Origin: Streptomyces sp. NBC_00078
Lineage (GTDB): Bacteria > Actinomycetota > Actinomycetes > Streptomycetales > Streptomycetaceae
Reading direction: 5' to 3'
Length of the DNA stretch: 64,000 bases
Assembly (NCBI RefSeq): GCF_026343335.1
Contig: NZ_JAPELX010000001.1
Location: 4,092,001-4,156,000, forward strand
The position numbers and the translations under genes are program-made. Within the stretch, counting starts at the first letter, position 1, and the number at the start of each line of letters is the position of its first letter. Positions 32,911-42,066 of this stretch are shown one piece after another. Under the pieces are notes generated by a model. It had not been told where the DNA came from, did not search any database, and saw only the letters and a list, made by a program, of their open reading frames with translations.

Positions 32911-33257
32911 GCCAGCCCACCCGTCGCCACACTCCAGCCCGGCGGGCGCCACCCTCCAACCCGCCCGGCGTCACACTCCAACCCGCCCGGCGGGCGTCAC
33001 GCTTCAACCTGGCTGGCGCCACACTCCAACCCGCCCGGCGGGCGTCACGCTTCAACCCGGCTGGCGCCGCGCTTCAACCCTCCCGGCGGGCGTCACGCTT
33101 CAACCCGCCCGTCGCCACACTCCAGCCCGGCGGGCGCCACCCTCCAACCCGCCCGGCGTCACACTCCAACCCGCCCGGCGGGCGTCACGCTTCAACCCGG
33201 CTGGCGCCACACTCCACCCCGGCCGGCGCCACACTCCCACCCGCCCGGCGTCACCCT
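32911..33257. repeat. Minisatellite with a 188-bp higher-order period
   Basis: About 350 bases of variants of CAACCCGCCCGGCGGGCG, CACACTCCA and CACGCTTCAAC. The stretch from 32921 recurs from 33109 for about 113 bases with a single mismatch. All units contain a CCCGCCCGGCG core close to the CAGCCCGTCCGGCG start of repeat family A, whose copy 3 follows directly. It fills the gap between the esterase and old-yellow-enzyme genes. Confidence 0.9.
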
Positions 33258-33378
33258 CCAGCCCGTCCGGCGTTTGAGGACGATCTTTTTCAGCCCGTCC
33301 GGCGTTTGAGGACGAGGCCGAAGGCCGACGGGGGTCTGGGGGCGCAGCCCCCGGGACGCGCACCCCCACCCACCCGCA
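33258..33378 (+). repeat. Dispersed repeat family A, copy 3 (with partial tandem copy)
   Basis: A partial unit (33258-33285, ending GAGGACGAT) is followed by CTTTTT and a full copy from 33289. The full copy carries the GGGGGTCTGGGGGC/GCAGCCCCC hairpin and the C-rich tail. It lies just past the stop of the old-yellow-enzyme gene, in reverse orientation to that gene. Confidence 0.88.
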
Positions 33379-33387
33379 CCCGAAATC

Positions 33388-34503
33388 TCAGCTGAGCGAG
33401 CGCAGCGCAACCGCATCGTAGGGCCGAAGCTCCTCCCCCCGCCCCGCGAGGACCTTCGCCGCCCACTCCGGATCCTGAAGCAGCGCCCGGCCCACGGCAA
33501 CGAGGTCGTACTCCTCCCGCTTTAGCCCGTCCAGAAGGTCGTCGATCCCCCGGACCGGCGAACCCTCACCCGCGAAGGCCCGGATGAAGTCACCGTCGAG
33601 CCCCACCGAGCCGACCGTGATCGCGGTCTTGCCCGTCAGCTTCTTCGTCCAGCCGGCCAGGTTGAGGTCCGAGCCCTCGAACTCGGGCTGCCAGTAACGG
33701 CGCGTGGACGCGTGGAACGCGTCGACACCCGCGGCGGCCAGCGGCGTGAGGATGGCCTCCAGCTCCTCCGGCGTCTCGGCGAGCCGAGCGTCGTACGCCT
33801 CCTGCTTCCACTGCGAGTACCGGAAGAGGATCGGGAACTCGGGCGAGACCGCCTCCCGGACCGCCGCCACGATCTCGGCGGCGAACGTCGTACGGGCGAC
33901 AGGGTCACCGCCGTACGCGTCCGTACGACGGTTGGTGCCGGCCCACAGGAACTGGTCGAGGAGGTAGCCGTGGGCGCCGTGGAGCTCCACGCCGTCGAAG
34001 CCGATGCGCTCGGCGGCGGCCGCGGACTCGGCGAACGCGCCGATGACGGCGTCGATGTCGGCCTGGGTCATGGGGGTCGCGCCCTCGGCGCCGTTGACGC
34101 GCAGGCCGGAGGGGCCGTGCGAAGGGGCGTCCGGGTAGGGGGCCTCGCCCTGGTTGCGGACCGTGCCGATGTGCCACAGCTGCGGCACGATCGTGCCGCC
34201 CGCCGCGTGCACCGCCTCGGCCACCTTCGCCCAGCCCGCCAGCTGCTCCTCGCCGTGGAAGCGCGGGACGCTGTCGCTCTGCCCGGCCGAGTCGTGGCCG
34301 ACGTATGTGCCCTCGGTGACGATCAGGCCGACGCCCGCGGCGGCACGGCGGGAGTAGTACGACGCCACGTCCTCGCCGGGAATGCCACCCGGGGAGAACA
34401 TGCGCGTCATCGGCGCCATCACTATGCGGTTGGGGACGGTCAGGCCGTTGATCGTGGTGGGCCGGGAGAGGATCTCGGCGGCGCGGGACGTGGCGACGGT
34501 CAC
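33388..34503 (-). CDS. NADH:flavin oxidoreductase (old yellow enzyme family)
   Basis: A 371-residue FMN TIM-barrel enzyme: NRIVMAPMTRMFSPGG near the start, LIVTEGTYV, VPQLWHIG, then FDGVELHGAHGYLLDQFLW and NRRTDAYGG. It should reduce activated alkenes with NAD(P)H; the natural substrate is unknown. GTG 34503 has AGGAG about 9 nt upstream, which decides it over the longer frame. It is not in an obvious operon: the groEL2 gene behind it has its own terminator and promoter. Confidence 0.93.
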   Translation of the reverse strand: MTVATSRAAEILSRPTTINGLTVPNRIVMAPMTRMFSPGGIPGEDVASYYSRRAAAGVGLIVTEGTYVGHDSAGQSDSVPRFHGEEQLAGWAKVAEAVHAAGGTIVPQLWHIGTVRNQGEAPYPDAPSHGPSGLRVNGAEGATPMTQADIDAVIGAFAESAAAAERIGFDGVELHGAHGYLLDQFLWAGTNRRTDAYGGDPVARTTFAAEIVAAVREAVSPEFPILFRYSQWKQEAYDARLAETPEELEAILTPLAAAGVDAFHASTRRYWQPEFEGSDLNLAGWTKKLTGKTAITVGSVGLDGDFIRAFAGEGSPVRGIDDLLDGLKREEYDLVAVGRALLQDPEWAAKVLAGRGEELRPYDAVALRSLS

Positions 34504-34616
34504 GTGGAGGGCTCCTGGTTCAGGGCTGTGCCAACAGAAAGGTATGTGCACACGCATTGTTGCACCTCCTGAACTAACCACCTATGCGCTGCCTCACATT
34601 CCCGGCCCCGACCGGA

Positions 34617-34680
34617 CCAGACGAGACGGACCGGACCGGCCCAGACGAGACGGACCGGACCGGCCCAGACGAGACGGGAC
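34617..34680. repeat. 24-bp minisatellite before groEL2 terminator
   Basis: CCAGACGAGACGGACCGGAC-CGGC occurs at 34617-34640 and again, identical, at 34641-34664. A third partial copy starts at 34665. Degenerate GACCGGA/GGACAGGAC units continue to about 34770. It is non-coding. Confidence 0.85.
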
Positions 34681-34808
34681 CAGACGAGACCAGGCCGGAC
34701 AGGACAGGACCGGGACGGGACCGGACAGCACATGACCGGACCGGATCGGACCGGACAGGACATGCCCGGGACGGGACCGCAAGCACCCGCCCGATCCCGC
34801 ACACGCCA

Positions 34809-34848
34809 GAGGGCGGCACCCCCTGCCGGAGCAGGAAGTACCGCCCTC
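34809..34848 (-). terminator. groEL2 terminator
   Basis: GAGGGCGG and CCGCCCTC form the outer stem, and CCTGC/GCAGG an inner stem with a 4-nt loop. It lies 44-83 bp past the groEL2 stop codon. Confidence 0.65.
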
Positions 34849-34891
34849 CGTAAGGACGTTGATCAACCGGAGGCCGAAGCCCCGAGGCCGA

Positions 34892-36514
<1,623 letters not shown>

Positions 36515-36659
36515 GTGAAGTGGTCCCTCCAGGACTGGGGGTGATTCCTTCGGACCGCGCCCGCGCCCGCGACGGACGGCTCGCCGGCCTTGTGGTTCCT
36601 TGCCCCACCCGGCCTGCGGGCCTCACCGACCCGGTCCTTCGTTGTCACTCTCACCTTCA

Positions 36660-36703
36660 GAGTGCTAACGCAATGATTAGCACTCGCCCCCGTCGAGTGC
36701 AAG
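36660..36703. promoter_or_regulatory. CIRCE (HrcA operator) with an extra half-site
   Basis: The standard TTAGCACTC-N9-GAGTGCAAG lies at 36677-36703 (two mismatches in the second arm). A further perfect half-site GAGTGCTAA at 36660-36668 sits 8 bp away in inverted orientation to the first arm. So three half-sites stand in a row, 145 bp or more upstream of the groEL2 ATG. Confidence 0.92.
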
Positions 36704-36819
36704 GTGCGCCCGCGAAGCGGGCCCCTTGGGAGTGGTGCTCGGGCGACGGGCGGGCGCAGGCACCTGCCGGGGATCGGGCAGGTGACCGCGGGGCCCCGGC
36801 CCGGGTCCTCCGGGCATGC

Positions 36820-36853
36820 CGAAGGGCCCGCACCCTGAGGCGCGGGCCCTTCG
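36820..36853 (-). terminator. Terminator after the second cold-shock gene
   Basis: CGAAGGGCCCGC and GCGGGCCCTTCG pair perfectly over 12 bp with a 10-nt loop. It lies 43-76 bp past the cold-shock stop codon and about 120 bp upstream of the CIRCE element. Confidence 0.8.
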
Positions 36854-36895
36854 ATCAAGAAAGAAGAACGTCGCTGCAGTAACCCGGCGCGTGCT

Positions 36896-37102
36896 TCAGC
36901 CGGCCGCCAGCCGGACCATGTCCGCCTGCGGCCCCTTCTGGCCTTGCGAGATCTCGAAATCGACCCGCTGACCCTCTTCCAGGGTGCGGTAGCCGTCCAT
37001 CTGAATCGCACTGTAGTGGACGAAAACATCCGCACCACCGTCGACCGCGATGAAGCCGTACCCCTTCTCCGCGTTGAACCACTTGACGGTGCCCTGAGCC
37101 AT
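36896..37102 (-). CDS. Cold-shock protein (CspA/ScoF type)
   Basis: A 68-residue cold-shock domain alone: GTVKWFNAEKGYGFIAVDGG and DVFVHYSAI are RNP1 and RNP2. ATG 37102 has GGGGAG upstream; the longer frame is not needed. It should act as an RNA chaperone. The long AT-richer region upstream probably holds a leader and a promoter, as is usual for cold-shock genes. Confidence 0.95.
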   Translation of the reverse strand: MAQGTVKWFNAEKGYGFIAVDGGADVFVHYSAIQMDGYRTLEEGQRVDFEISQGQKGPQADMVRLAAG

Positions 37103-37454
37103 GCCTAACTCCCCTATTACTGGCCCTTGCACAGATCCACACTTCGCGGATCCGGGTCAGACCTCACCCCCCACGGTTGGGGGCGTGCGCCGGAACGCGT
37201 CGACCGCGGCCGAATGTATCTGTCCAACTGCCGTCTGCAACAGGTCAATCGGACGAGAAATCCGGGCACGACTGGTCGGGAATTTACTGAGAATTCACCC
37301 GAATTCAGGGCAAGTCGGGCCCCACAAAAGGAGCATAAGACGCAAAGAACCTGCACACTTTGGCTGTTTCTTGGTGCCTGGAAAGAGAGAACTCATATGC
37401 ATCCGGCATAACGAGCCAAGCGGGTTCCCCAACTGTACCGTGCTCAACCATGCA
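37103..37454. other. Leader and promoter region of the cold-shock gene
   Basis: Much AT-richer than the genome. A CCCCCA-CGGT-TGGGGG hairpin lies at 37168-37183, and a minus-strand promoter candidate TTGCAG-N16-TACATT at 37240-37213. The resulting leader would be about 100 nt or more. The remaining bases to 37454 hold no supported gene. Confidence 0.5.
37213..37240 (-). promoter_or_regulatory. Candidate cold-shock promoter
   Basis: On the minus strand TTGCAG (37240-37235) and TACATT (37218-37213) are 16 bp apart. This is the best -35/-10 pair upstream of the cold-shock gene. Confidence 0.45.
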
Positions 37455-37493
37455 GAATTGCCCCCTCCGTTTCTCTCACGGAGGGGGCAATTC
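37455..37493. terminator. Strong terminator after the MoaD-like gene
   Basis: GAATTGCCCCCTCCGT and ACGGAGGGGGCAATTC form a perfect 16-bp stem with a TTCTCTC loop. It ends 62 bp past the stop of the MoaD-like gene and insulates it from the cold-shock gene. Confidence 0.88.
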
Positions 37494-37554
37494 GTTGAAC
37501 TCTCGGTAACCGATATTACCGACGGTAATAATCGGGTCGTTCGACCTGTTTGAG

Positions 37555-37830
37555 TCAGCCTCCGGCGACGGCCGGGATGATCGAGACACCGGCACCGTCC
37601 GGGGTCGCCGTCTCCAGCCCCTGCTCGAAGCGCACGTCGTCGTCGTTCACGTACACGTTGACGAAGCGGCGCAGCTTGCCCTGGTCGTCGAGAACGCGCG
37701 CGGCGATACCCGTGTGCTTCTTCTCCAGGTCGGCGATGACCTCGCCGAGGGTGCCCCCTTCGGCGGCGACCTCGGCCTGGCCCCCGGTGTAGGTGCGCAG
37801 GATGGTGGGGATGCGGACGGAAACGCTCAT
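37555..37830 (-). CDS. MoaD/ThiS-family sulfur carrier protein
   Basis: A 91-residue ubiquitin-like protein ending in VAGG, the diglycine needed for adenylation and thiocarboxylate formation. ATG 37830 has GGAGG upstream. It may carry sulfur for molybdopterin, cysteine or another thio-product. It lies 114 bp downstream of thrC on the same strand, with a family B repeat between. The partner enzymes are not in the window. Confidence 0.9.
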   Translation of the reverse strand: MSVSVRIPTILRTYTGGQAEVAAEGGTLGEVIADLEKKHTGIAARVLDDQGKLRRFVNVYVNDDDVRFEQGLETATPDGAGVSIIPAVAGG

Positions 37831-37855
37831 GTTCAAACCTCCGGTCAGGTACTCG

Positions 37856-37935
37856 CCCTCAGGGGCGCGGGGCTGTGTTGGATGTGCCGCTGCTGCCGTC
37901 GCGTGGGCGCGACCAGCCCCCAGCGGCCCGCAGAC
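37856..37935 (+). repeat. Dispersed intergenic repeat family B, copy 1
   Basis: CAGGGGCGCGGGGCTGTG, then TGCCGC, then GCGTGGGCGCGACCAGCC and CCGCAG. The same pattern occurs at 45744-45819. It fills most of the gap between thrC and the MoaD-like gene. Confidence 0.75.
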
Positions 37936-37943
37936 AAGAACAG

Positions 37944-39227
37944 CTACACGAGCCCAGCGTCGCGGAACGACTCCAGGTTGGGACGAATCGTCGCGGTCAG
38001 CCCCGTGCCGGCCACCGCGTCCAGCGTCTTGAGGCCGTCACCGGTGTTCAGGACGACCGTCGTCAGGGCCGGGTCCAGCAGACCGTTCTCGATCAGCTTC
38101 TTCGTCACACCGACGGTCACCCCGCCGGCGGTCTCCGCGAAGATGCCCTCGGTCTGGGCGAGCAGCCGGATCGCGTCGACGACCTGCTCGTCGTTGACGT
38201 CCTCCACCGCACCGCCGGTGCGGCGGGCGATGTCGAGAACGTAGGGGCCGTCCGCCGGGTTGCCGATCGCCAGGGACTTGGCGATGGTGTTCGGCTTCTG
38301 CGGCCGCACGACGTCGTGGCCCGCCTTGTACGCGACCGACACCGGCGAGCAGCCCTCGGCCTGCGCACCGAAGATCTTGTACGGCTTGTCCTCGACGAGC
38401 CCGAGCCTGATCAGTTCCTGCAGACCCTTGTCGATCTTCGTGAGCTGGGAGCCGGAGGCGATCGGGACGACCAGCTGGTCCGGGAGCTGCCAGCCGAGCT
38501 GCTCGCAGATCTCGTACGCCAGGGTCTTGGAGCCCTCGGCGTAGTACGGCCGCAGGTTGACGTTGACGAAGCCCCAGCCCTCGCCGGCCGGGTCGCCGAT
38601 CAGCTCGGAGCAGAAGCGGTTCACGTCGTCGTAGTTGCCCTCGATGCCGACGAGCTCGCCGCCGTAGACCGCGGCCATGACGACCTTGCCCTGCTCCAGG
38701 TCGTGCGGGATGAAGACGCAGGAGCGGAAGCCGGCGCGGGCGGCGGCGGCACCCACCGCACCGGCGAGGTTGCCGGTGGAGGAGCAGGAGAGGGTGGTGA
38801 AGCCGAAGGCGCGCGCGGCCTCGATGGCCTGCGCGACGACGCGGTCCTTGAAGGAGTGCGTCGGGTTGCCGGAGTCGTCCTTCACGAAGAGCTTGCCGGC
38901 GTCGACGCCCAGCTCACGCGCCAGGTTGTCGGCCTTGACGAGCTTGGTCCAGCCGGGGTTGATGTTCGGCTTGTCCGCCACGTCCGCGGGGACGGGCAGC
39001 AGCGGCGCATAGCGCCAGATGTTCGCGGGACCCGCCTCGATCTGCTTGCGGAGCTCCTCGGTGTCGTAGGCCGAGAAGTCGTACGCGATCTCGAGCGGGC
39101 CGAAACACTCCTCGCAGGCGAAGACCGGACCGAGGGGTACGCGGTGACCGCACTCTCGGCATGAGAGAGCCGCGGCGGGACCCAGATCGACGGTGTTCGT
39201 GGTGCTTGCAACAGTCTGCGCAGCCAT
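37944..39227 (-). CDS. thrC: Threonine synthase
   Basis: A 427-residue PLP enzyme. SFKDRV places the PLP lysine at 127, and GNLAGAVGAAAARAGF is the phosphate-binding region. An N-terminal C23-C26-C38-C41 zinc ribbon is typical of the long form. It converts O-phosphohomoserine to threonine in the cytoplasm. A SAM-I riboswitch in its leader indicates control by S-adenosylmethionine. Confidence 0.96.
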   Translation of the reverse strand: MAAQTVASTTNTVDLGPAAALSCRECGHRVPLGPVFACEECFGPLEIAYDFSAYDTEELRKQIEAGPANIWRYAPLLPVPADVADKPNINPGWTKLVKADNLARELGVDAGKLFVKDDSGNPTHSFKDRVVAQAIEAARAFGFTTLSCSSTGNLAGAVGAAAARAGFRSCVFIPHDLEQGKVVMAAVYGGELVGIEGNYDDVNRFCSELIGDPAGEGWGFVNVNLRPYYAEGSKTLAYEICEQLGWQLPDQLVVPIASGSQLTKIDKGLQELIRLGLVEDKPYKIFGAQAEGCSPVSVAYKAGHDVVRPQKPNTIAKSLAIGNPADGPYVLDIARRTGGAVEDVNDEQVVDAIRLLAQTEGIFAETAGGVTVGVTKKLIENGLLDPALTTVVLNTGDGLKTLDAVAGTGLTATIRPNLESFRDAGLV

Positions 39228-39247
39228 GTGAGGCGAGGCCCTTTCTC

Positions 39248-39399
39248 CTCATCTTCCTCACGACGCATCTCGTCGTGAGACGGATTTGGCACCTTCCCTA
39301 GCCGGGAGCCTCGCGGAATGATCAACATCGATCTACGAGAACCGACTGGAGGGTTGCCGGGGCTTCATCGGGCCGTATCCCTCTGCCCCTCTGGATGAG
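39248..39399 (-). ncRNA. SAM-I (S-box) riboswitch upstream of thrC
   Basis: Read on the minus strand from 39399: CTCATCCAGAGGGGCAGAGGG, then GGCCCGATGAAGCCCCGGCAACC, then GGTGCCAAATCC, all S-box signature blocks in order. P4 is the 9-bp hairpin CTCACGACG/CGTCGTGAG (39257-39279). P1 pairs CTCATC (39399-39394) with GATGAG (39253-39248). The 3' strand of P1 overlaps the GAGGAG (39250-39245) upstream of thrC, with no terminator visible. That suggests translational control. Confidence 0.93.
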
Positions 39400-39570
39400 C
39401 GGTATGTAGTTGTTGAACTCGTGAACACGGGACGACCCCCGACATGCGATGGTCATCAGCGTTGTTCAAGACTGTAACCGAAGGCCAGGACACTTGAGAT
39501 AGCCGTCCGATGCGCGAGATGGATCACCCAGAATCCACGCTCGCCGAGAGAACGCGAAGGAGCCGCCTAC

Positions 39571-40515
39571 GTGCTGGAAGAAGTCGAGCGCTGGCTGAGC
39601 ACCCGCTCCTGGTCCCTCACCGATCGCCCGCTGCACCAGATTCTCGCCGCGAAACAGCGCACGGGCCAGTCGGTCAGTGTCGTGCTGCCCGCGCTCAACG
39701 AGGAGGAGACGGTCGGCGACATCGTCGCGGTCATCCGTCACGACCTCATGCAGCAGGTCCCGCTCGTCGACGAGATCGTGGTCGTCGACTCCGGGTCCAC
39801 CGACCGCACCTCCGAGGTCGCCGCGGCGGCCGGGGCCAGGGTCGTGCACCGCGACGACATCCTGCCCCGCCTCCCGGCCGTCCCCGGCAAGGGTGAGGTG
39901 CTGTGGCGTTCGCTGCTCGTCACGAGCGGGGACATCGTCTGCTTCATCGACGCCGACCTGAAGGAGTTCTCCTCCGACTTCGTCTACGGGATCGTCGGCC
40001 CGCTGCTCACCCACCCCGGGATCGACCTGGTCAAGGGCATGTACGACCGCCCTCTGGGAGGCGCGGCAGGCCAGGGCGGCCGGGTCACCGAACTCATGGC
40101 GCGCCCGCTGCTGAACATGCACTGGCCGCAGCTGGCCGGCTTCGTGCAGCCGCTCGGCGGCGAGTACGCGGCCCGCCGCAGCCTGCTGGAACAGCTCCCC
40201 TTCCCCGTCGGGTACGGCGTCGAGCTGGGCATGCTGATCGACGCCCTGCATCTGGTGGGCCTCGACGCGCTCGCCCAGGTGGATGTCGGTGTGCGCAAGC
40301 ACCGGCACCAGGACGGGCAGGCGCTCGGCAGGATGTCCGCCGCGATCTACCGCACGGCCCAGCTGCGACTGGCCCGCGGTCACCTGATCCGGCCGTCGTT
40401 GACCCAGTTCGAGCGGGGCGAGGACGGTTTCGAGCCGCGCACCTACTCCGTGGACACGGAGGAACGGCCGCCGATGCTGGAGATCGCCGAGTACGCGACG
40501 CGCAAGGTCGCCTGA
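39571..40515 (+). CDS. gpgS: Glucosyl-3-phosphoglycerate synthase
   Basis: A 314-residue GT81-type glycosyltransferase with the metal-binding FIDADLKEF (DAD at 127-129), the N-terminal SVVLPALNEEETVGD and PLGGEYAARR. It transfers glucose from NDP-glucose to 3-phosphoglycerate on the way to glucosylglycerate or methylglucose polysaccharides. GTG 39571 follows AAGGAG. It is divergent from thrC and followed 86 bp later by otsA, pairing two compatible-solute pathways. Confidence 0.93.
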   Translation: MLEEVERWLSTRSWSLTDRPLHQILAAKQRTGQSVSVVLPALNEEETVGDIVAVIRHDLMQQVPLVDEIVVVDSGSTDRTSEVAAAAGARVVHRDDILPRLPAVPGKGEVLWRSLLVTSGDIVCFIDADLKEFSSDFVYGIVGPLLTHPGIDLVKGMYDRPLGGAAGQGGRVTELMARPLLNMHWPQLAGFVQPLGGEYAARRSLLEQLPFPVGYGVELGMLIDALHLVGLDALAQVDVGVRKHRHQDGQALGRMSAAIYRTAQLRLARGHLIRPSLTQFERGEDGFEPRTYSVDTEERPPMLEIAEYATRKVA

Positions 40516-40560
40516 CGGATGCCTGTCACGGGGCGTATACGGTCCGCTCCGAACCACGAC

Positions 40561-40570
40561 CAAACGTTTG
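40561..40570. promoter_or_regulatory. CAAACGTTTG palindrome before otsA
   Basis: A perfect 10-bp palindrome 31 bp upstream of the otsA ATG, close to a TAGGTT -10-like sequence at 40589-40594. It may be an operator. Confidence 0.35.
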
Positions 40571-40601
40571 AGCGTTTCCGGGCCGGGCTAGGTTGAGGTC
40601 T

Positions 40602-41990
40602 ATGGCTTCCACGCAGGGCGCTGCTCATCAGGTTCTGGTCGCCTCCAACCGCGGCCCGGTCTCGTACGAAGTGCGGGAGGACGGCTCGCTGCTCGCCAAG
40701 CGCGGCGGCGGCGGGCTGGTCTCCGGTCTGTCCGCGATCGGGCCGGACGCGGACGCCCTGTGGGTGTGCTCGGCGCTGACCGACGGCGACCGGGAGGCGG
40801 TACGGCGCGGGGAGGGCGAGGCCGGCGTGCGGATGCTCGCCGTCCCGGCTGACGTGCACGCCGACGCGTACAACGGCATCGCGAACTCGGTCCTCTGGTT
40901 CGTCCACCACATGCTGTACCAGACCCCGCTGGAGCCGGTCTTCGACGCGGAGTTCCGGCGGCAGTGGGCCTCGTACGAGACCTACAACCGGGCCTTCGCC
41001 GAGGCACTGGCCCAGGAGGCGGCCGAGGGGGCCGCGGTCCTCGTGCAGGACTATCACCTGTGTCTGGTGCCGGGGATGCTGCGTCAACTGCGGCCGGACC
41101 TCAGGATCGGACACTTCTCGCACACGCCGTGGGCTCCGGTGGACTACTTCCGGATGCTGCCGGACGACATCGCCGAGCAGCTACTGCGCGGCATGCTTGG
41201 CGCCGACCGGCTGGGTTTCCTGACCCGGCGCTGGGCGGAGGCGTTCACGGCGTGTACGGAACTGGTGGGCGGGCTCGGCGGTACGCGGATCGGGGTGCAC
41301 GGGCTGGGCGCGGACGCCGACTTCCTGCGGCAGCGGTCGCACGAGGCGGACGTCGACGAACGGATGGCCGCGCTGCGGGCGCAGATCGGTGCGGGCCGCA
41401 AGGCGATCGTGCGGGTCGACCGCACCGAACTGTCGAAGAACATCGTGCGCGGGCTGCTGGCCTACCGGCACCTCCTCGACGTCCGTCCCGAGTGGCGCGA
41501 GCGGGTGGTGCATGTCGCCTTCGCGTACCCCTCCCGCCAGGACCTGGCGGTCTACCGGGACTACACGGCCGACGTGCAGCGCCTGGCGGACGAGATCAAC
41601 TCCCACTACGGCACGCCCGGTTGGACCCCGGTGGTGCTGCACGTCGAGGACGACTTCGCGCGCTCCCTGGCCGCCTACCGACTGGCGGACGTGGCCCTCG
41701 TCAACCCGGTCCGCGACGGCATGAACCTGGTCGCCAAGGAGATGCCGGTCGTCTCGGACGAGGGCTGCACGCTGGTGCTGTCGCGGGAGGCGGGGGCCCA
41801 CGAGGAGCTGGCCGAGGACGCGCTGACGGTGAACCCGTACGACGTGATCGGCACGGCGGACGCCCTGCACGCCGCGTTGTGCCTGCCGGCGGCTGAGCGG
41901 GCCGAGCGGACGAAACGGCTGGCTGCCGCGGCTACGGCGTTGCCGCCTGCCCAGTGGTTTCTTGATCAGCTGGAGGCCTTGCGGGGCTGA
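40602..41990 (+). CDS. otsA: Trehalose-6-phosphate synthase
   Basis: A 462-residue GT20 enzyme. SNRGPVSYE, VQDYHLCLVP, IGHFSHTPWAP and RDGMNLVAKE are the family blocks that bind glucose-6-phosphate and NDP-glucose. The product is trehalose-6-phosphate. The otsB gene stands convergent just downstream, so the two-step pathway is split over both strands, separated by a family A repeat. Confidence 0.95.
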   Translation: MASTQGAAHQVLVASNRGPVSYEVREDGSLLAKRGGGGLVSGLSAIGPDADALWVCSALTDGDREAVRRGEGEAGVRMLAVPADVHADAYNGIANSVLWFVHHMLYQTPLEPVFDAEFRRQWASYETYNRAFAEALAQEAAEGAAVLVQDYHLCLVPGMLRQLRPDLRIGHFSHTPWAPVDYFRMLPDDIAEQLLRGMLGADRLGFLTRRWAEAFTACTELVGGLGGTRIGVHGLGADADFLRQRSHEADVDERMAALRAQIGAGRKAIVRVDRTELSKNIVRGLLAYRHLLDVRPEWRERVVHVAFAYPSRQDLAVYRDYTADVQRLADEINSHYGTPGWTPVVLHVEDDFARSLAAYRLADVALVNPVRDGMNLVAKEMPVVSDEGCTLVLSREAGAHEELAEDALTVNPYDVIGTADALHAALCLPAAERAERTKRLAAAATALPPAQWFLDQLEALRG

Positions 41991-41992
41991 GC

Positions 41993-42066
41993 TCCGGGGG
42001 CTGCCGCCCCCAGACCCCCGCTTTCGGCCTGAAACGGCCTCGTCCTCAAACGCCTGACGGGCTGAA
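41993..42066 (-). repeat. Dispersed repeat family A, copy 4, overlapping the end of otsB
   Basis: On the minus strand it starts TTCAGCCCGTCAGGCGTTTG, continues GAGGACGAGGCC and forms the GGGGTCTGGGGGC/GGCAGCCCCC hairpin. It fills the gap between convergent otsA and otsB. Its first 21 bases are coding and supply the last residues and the TGA of otsB. Confidence 0.88.

Larger units (their letters stand above)
34504..34891. other. Intergenic region between old yellow enzyme and groEL2
   Basis: There is no gene here. It contains the old-yellow-enzyme promoter region (a TGTGCACA palindrome near 34544-34551), the 24-bp GACGAGACGGACCGG minisatellite, and the groEL2 terminator. Confidence 0.6.

Noticed and set aside
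32911..33257. CRISPR array
   Set aside because: Units vary in length and sequence, have no constant repeat with unique spacers, and no cas genes are near. It is a minisatellite.
37101..37553. 150-codon plus-strand ORF upstream of the MoaD terminator
   Set aside because: It runs antisense to the cold-shock leader and through a perfect terminator hairpin, and its product has no plausible composition.
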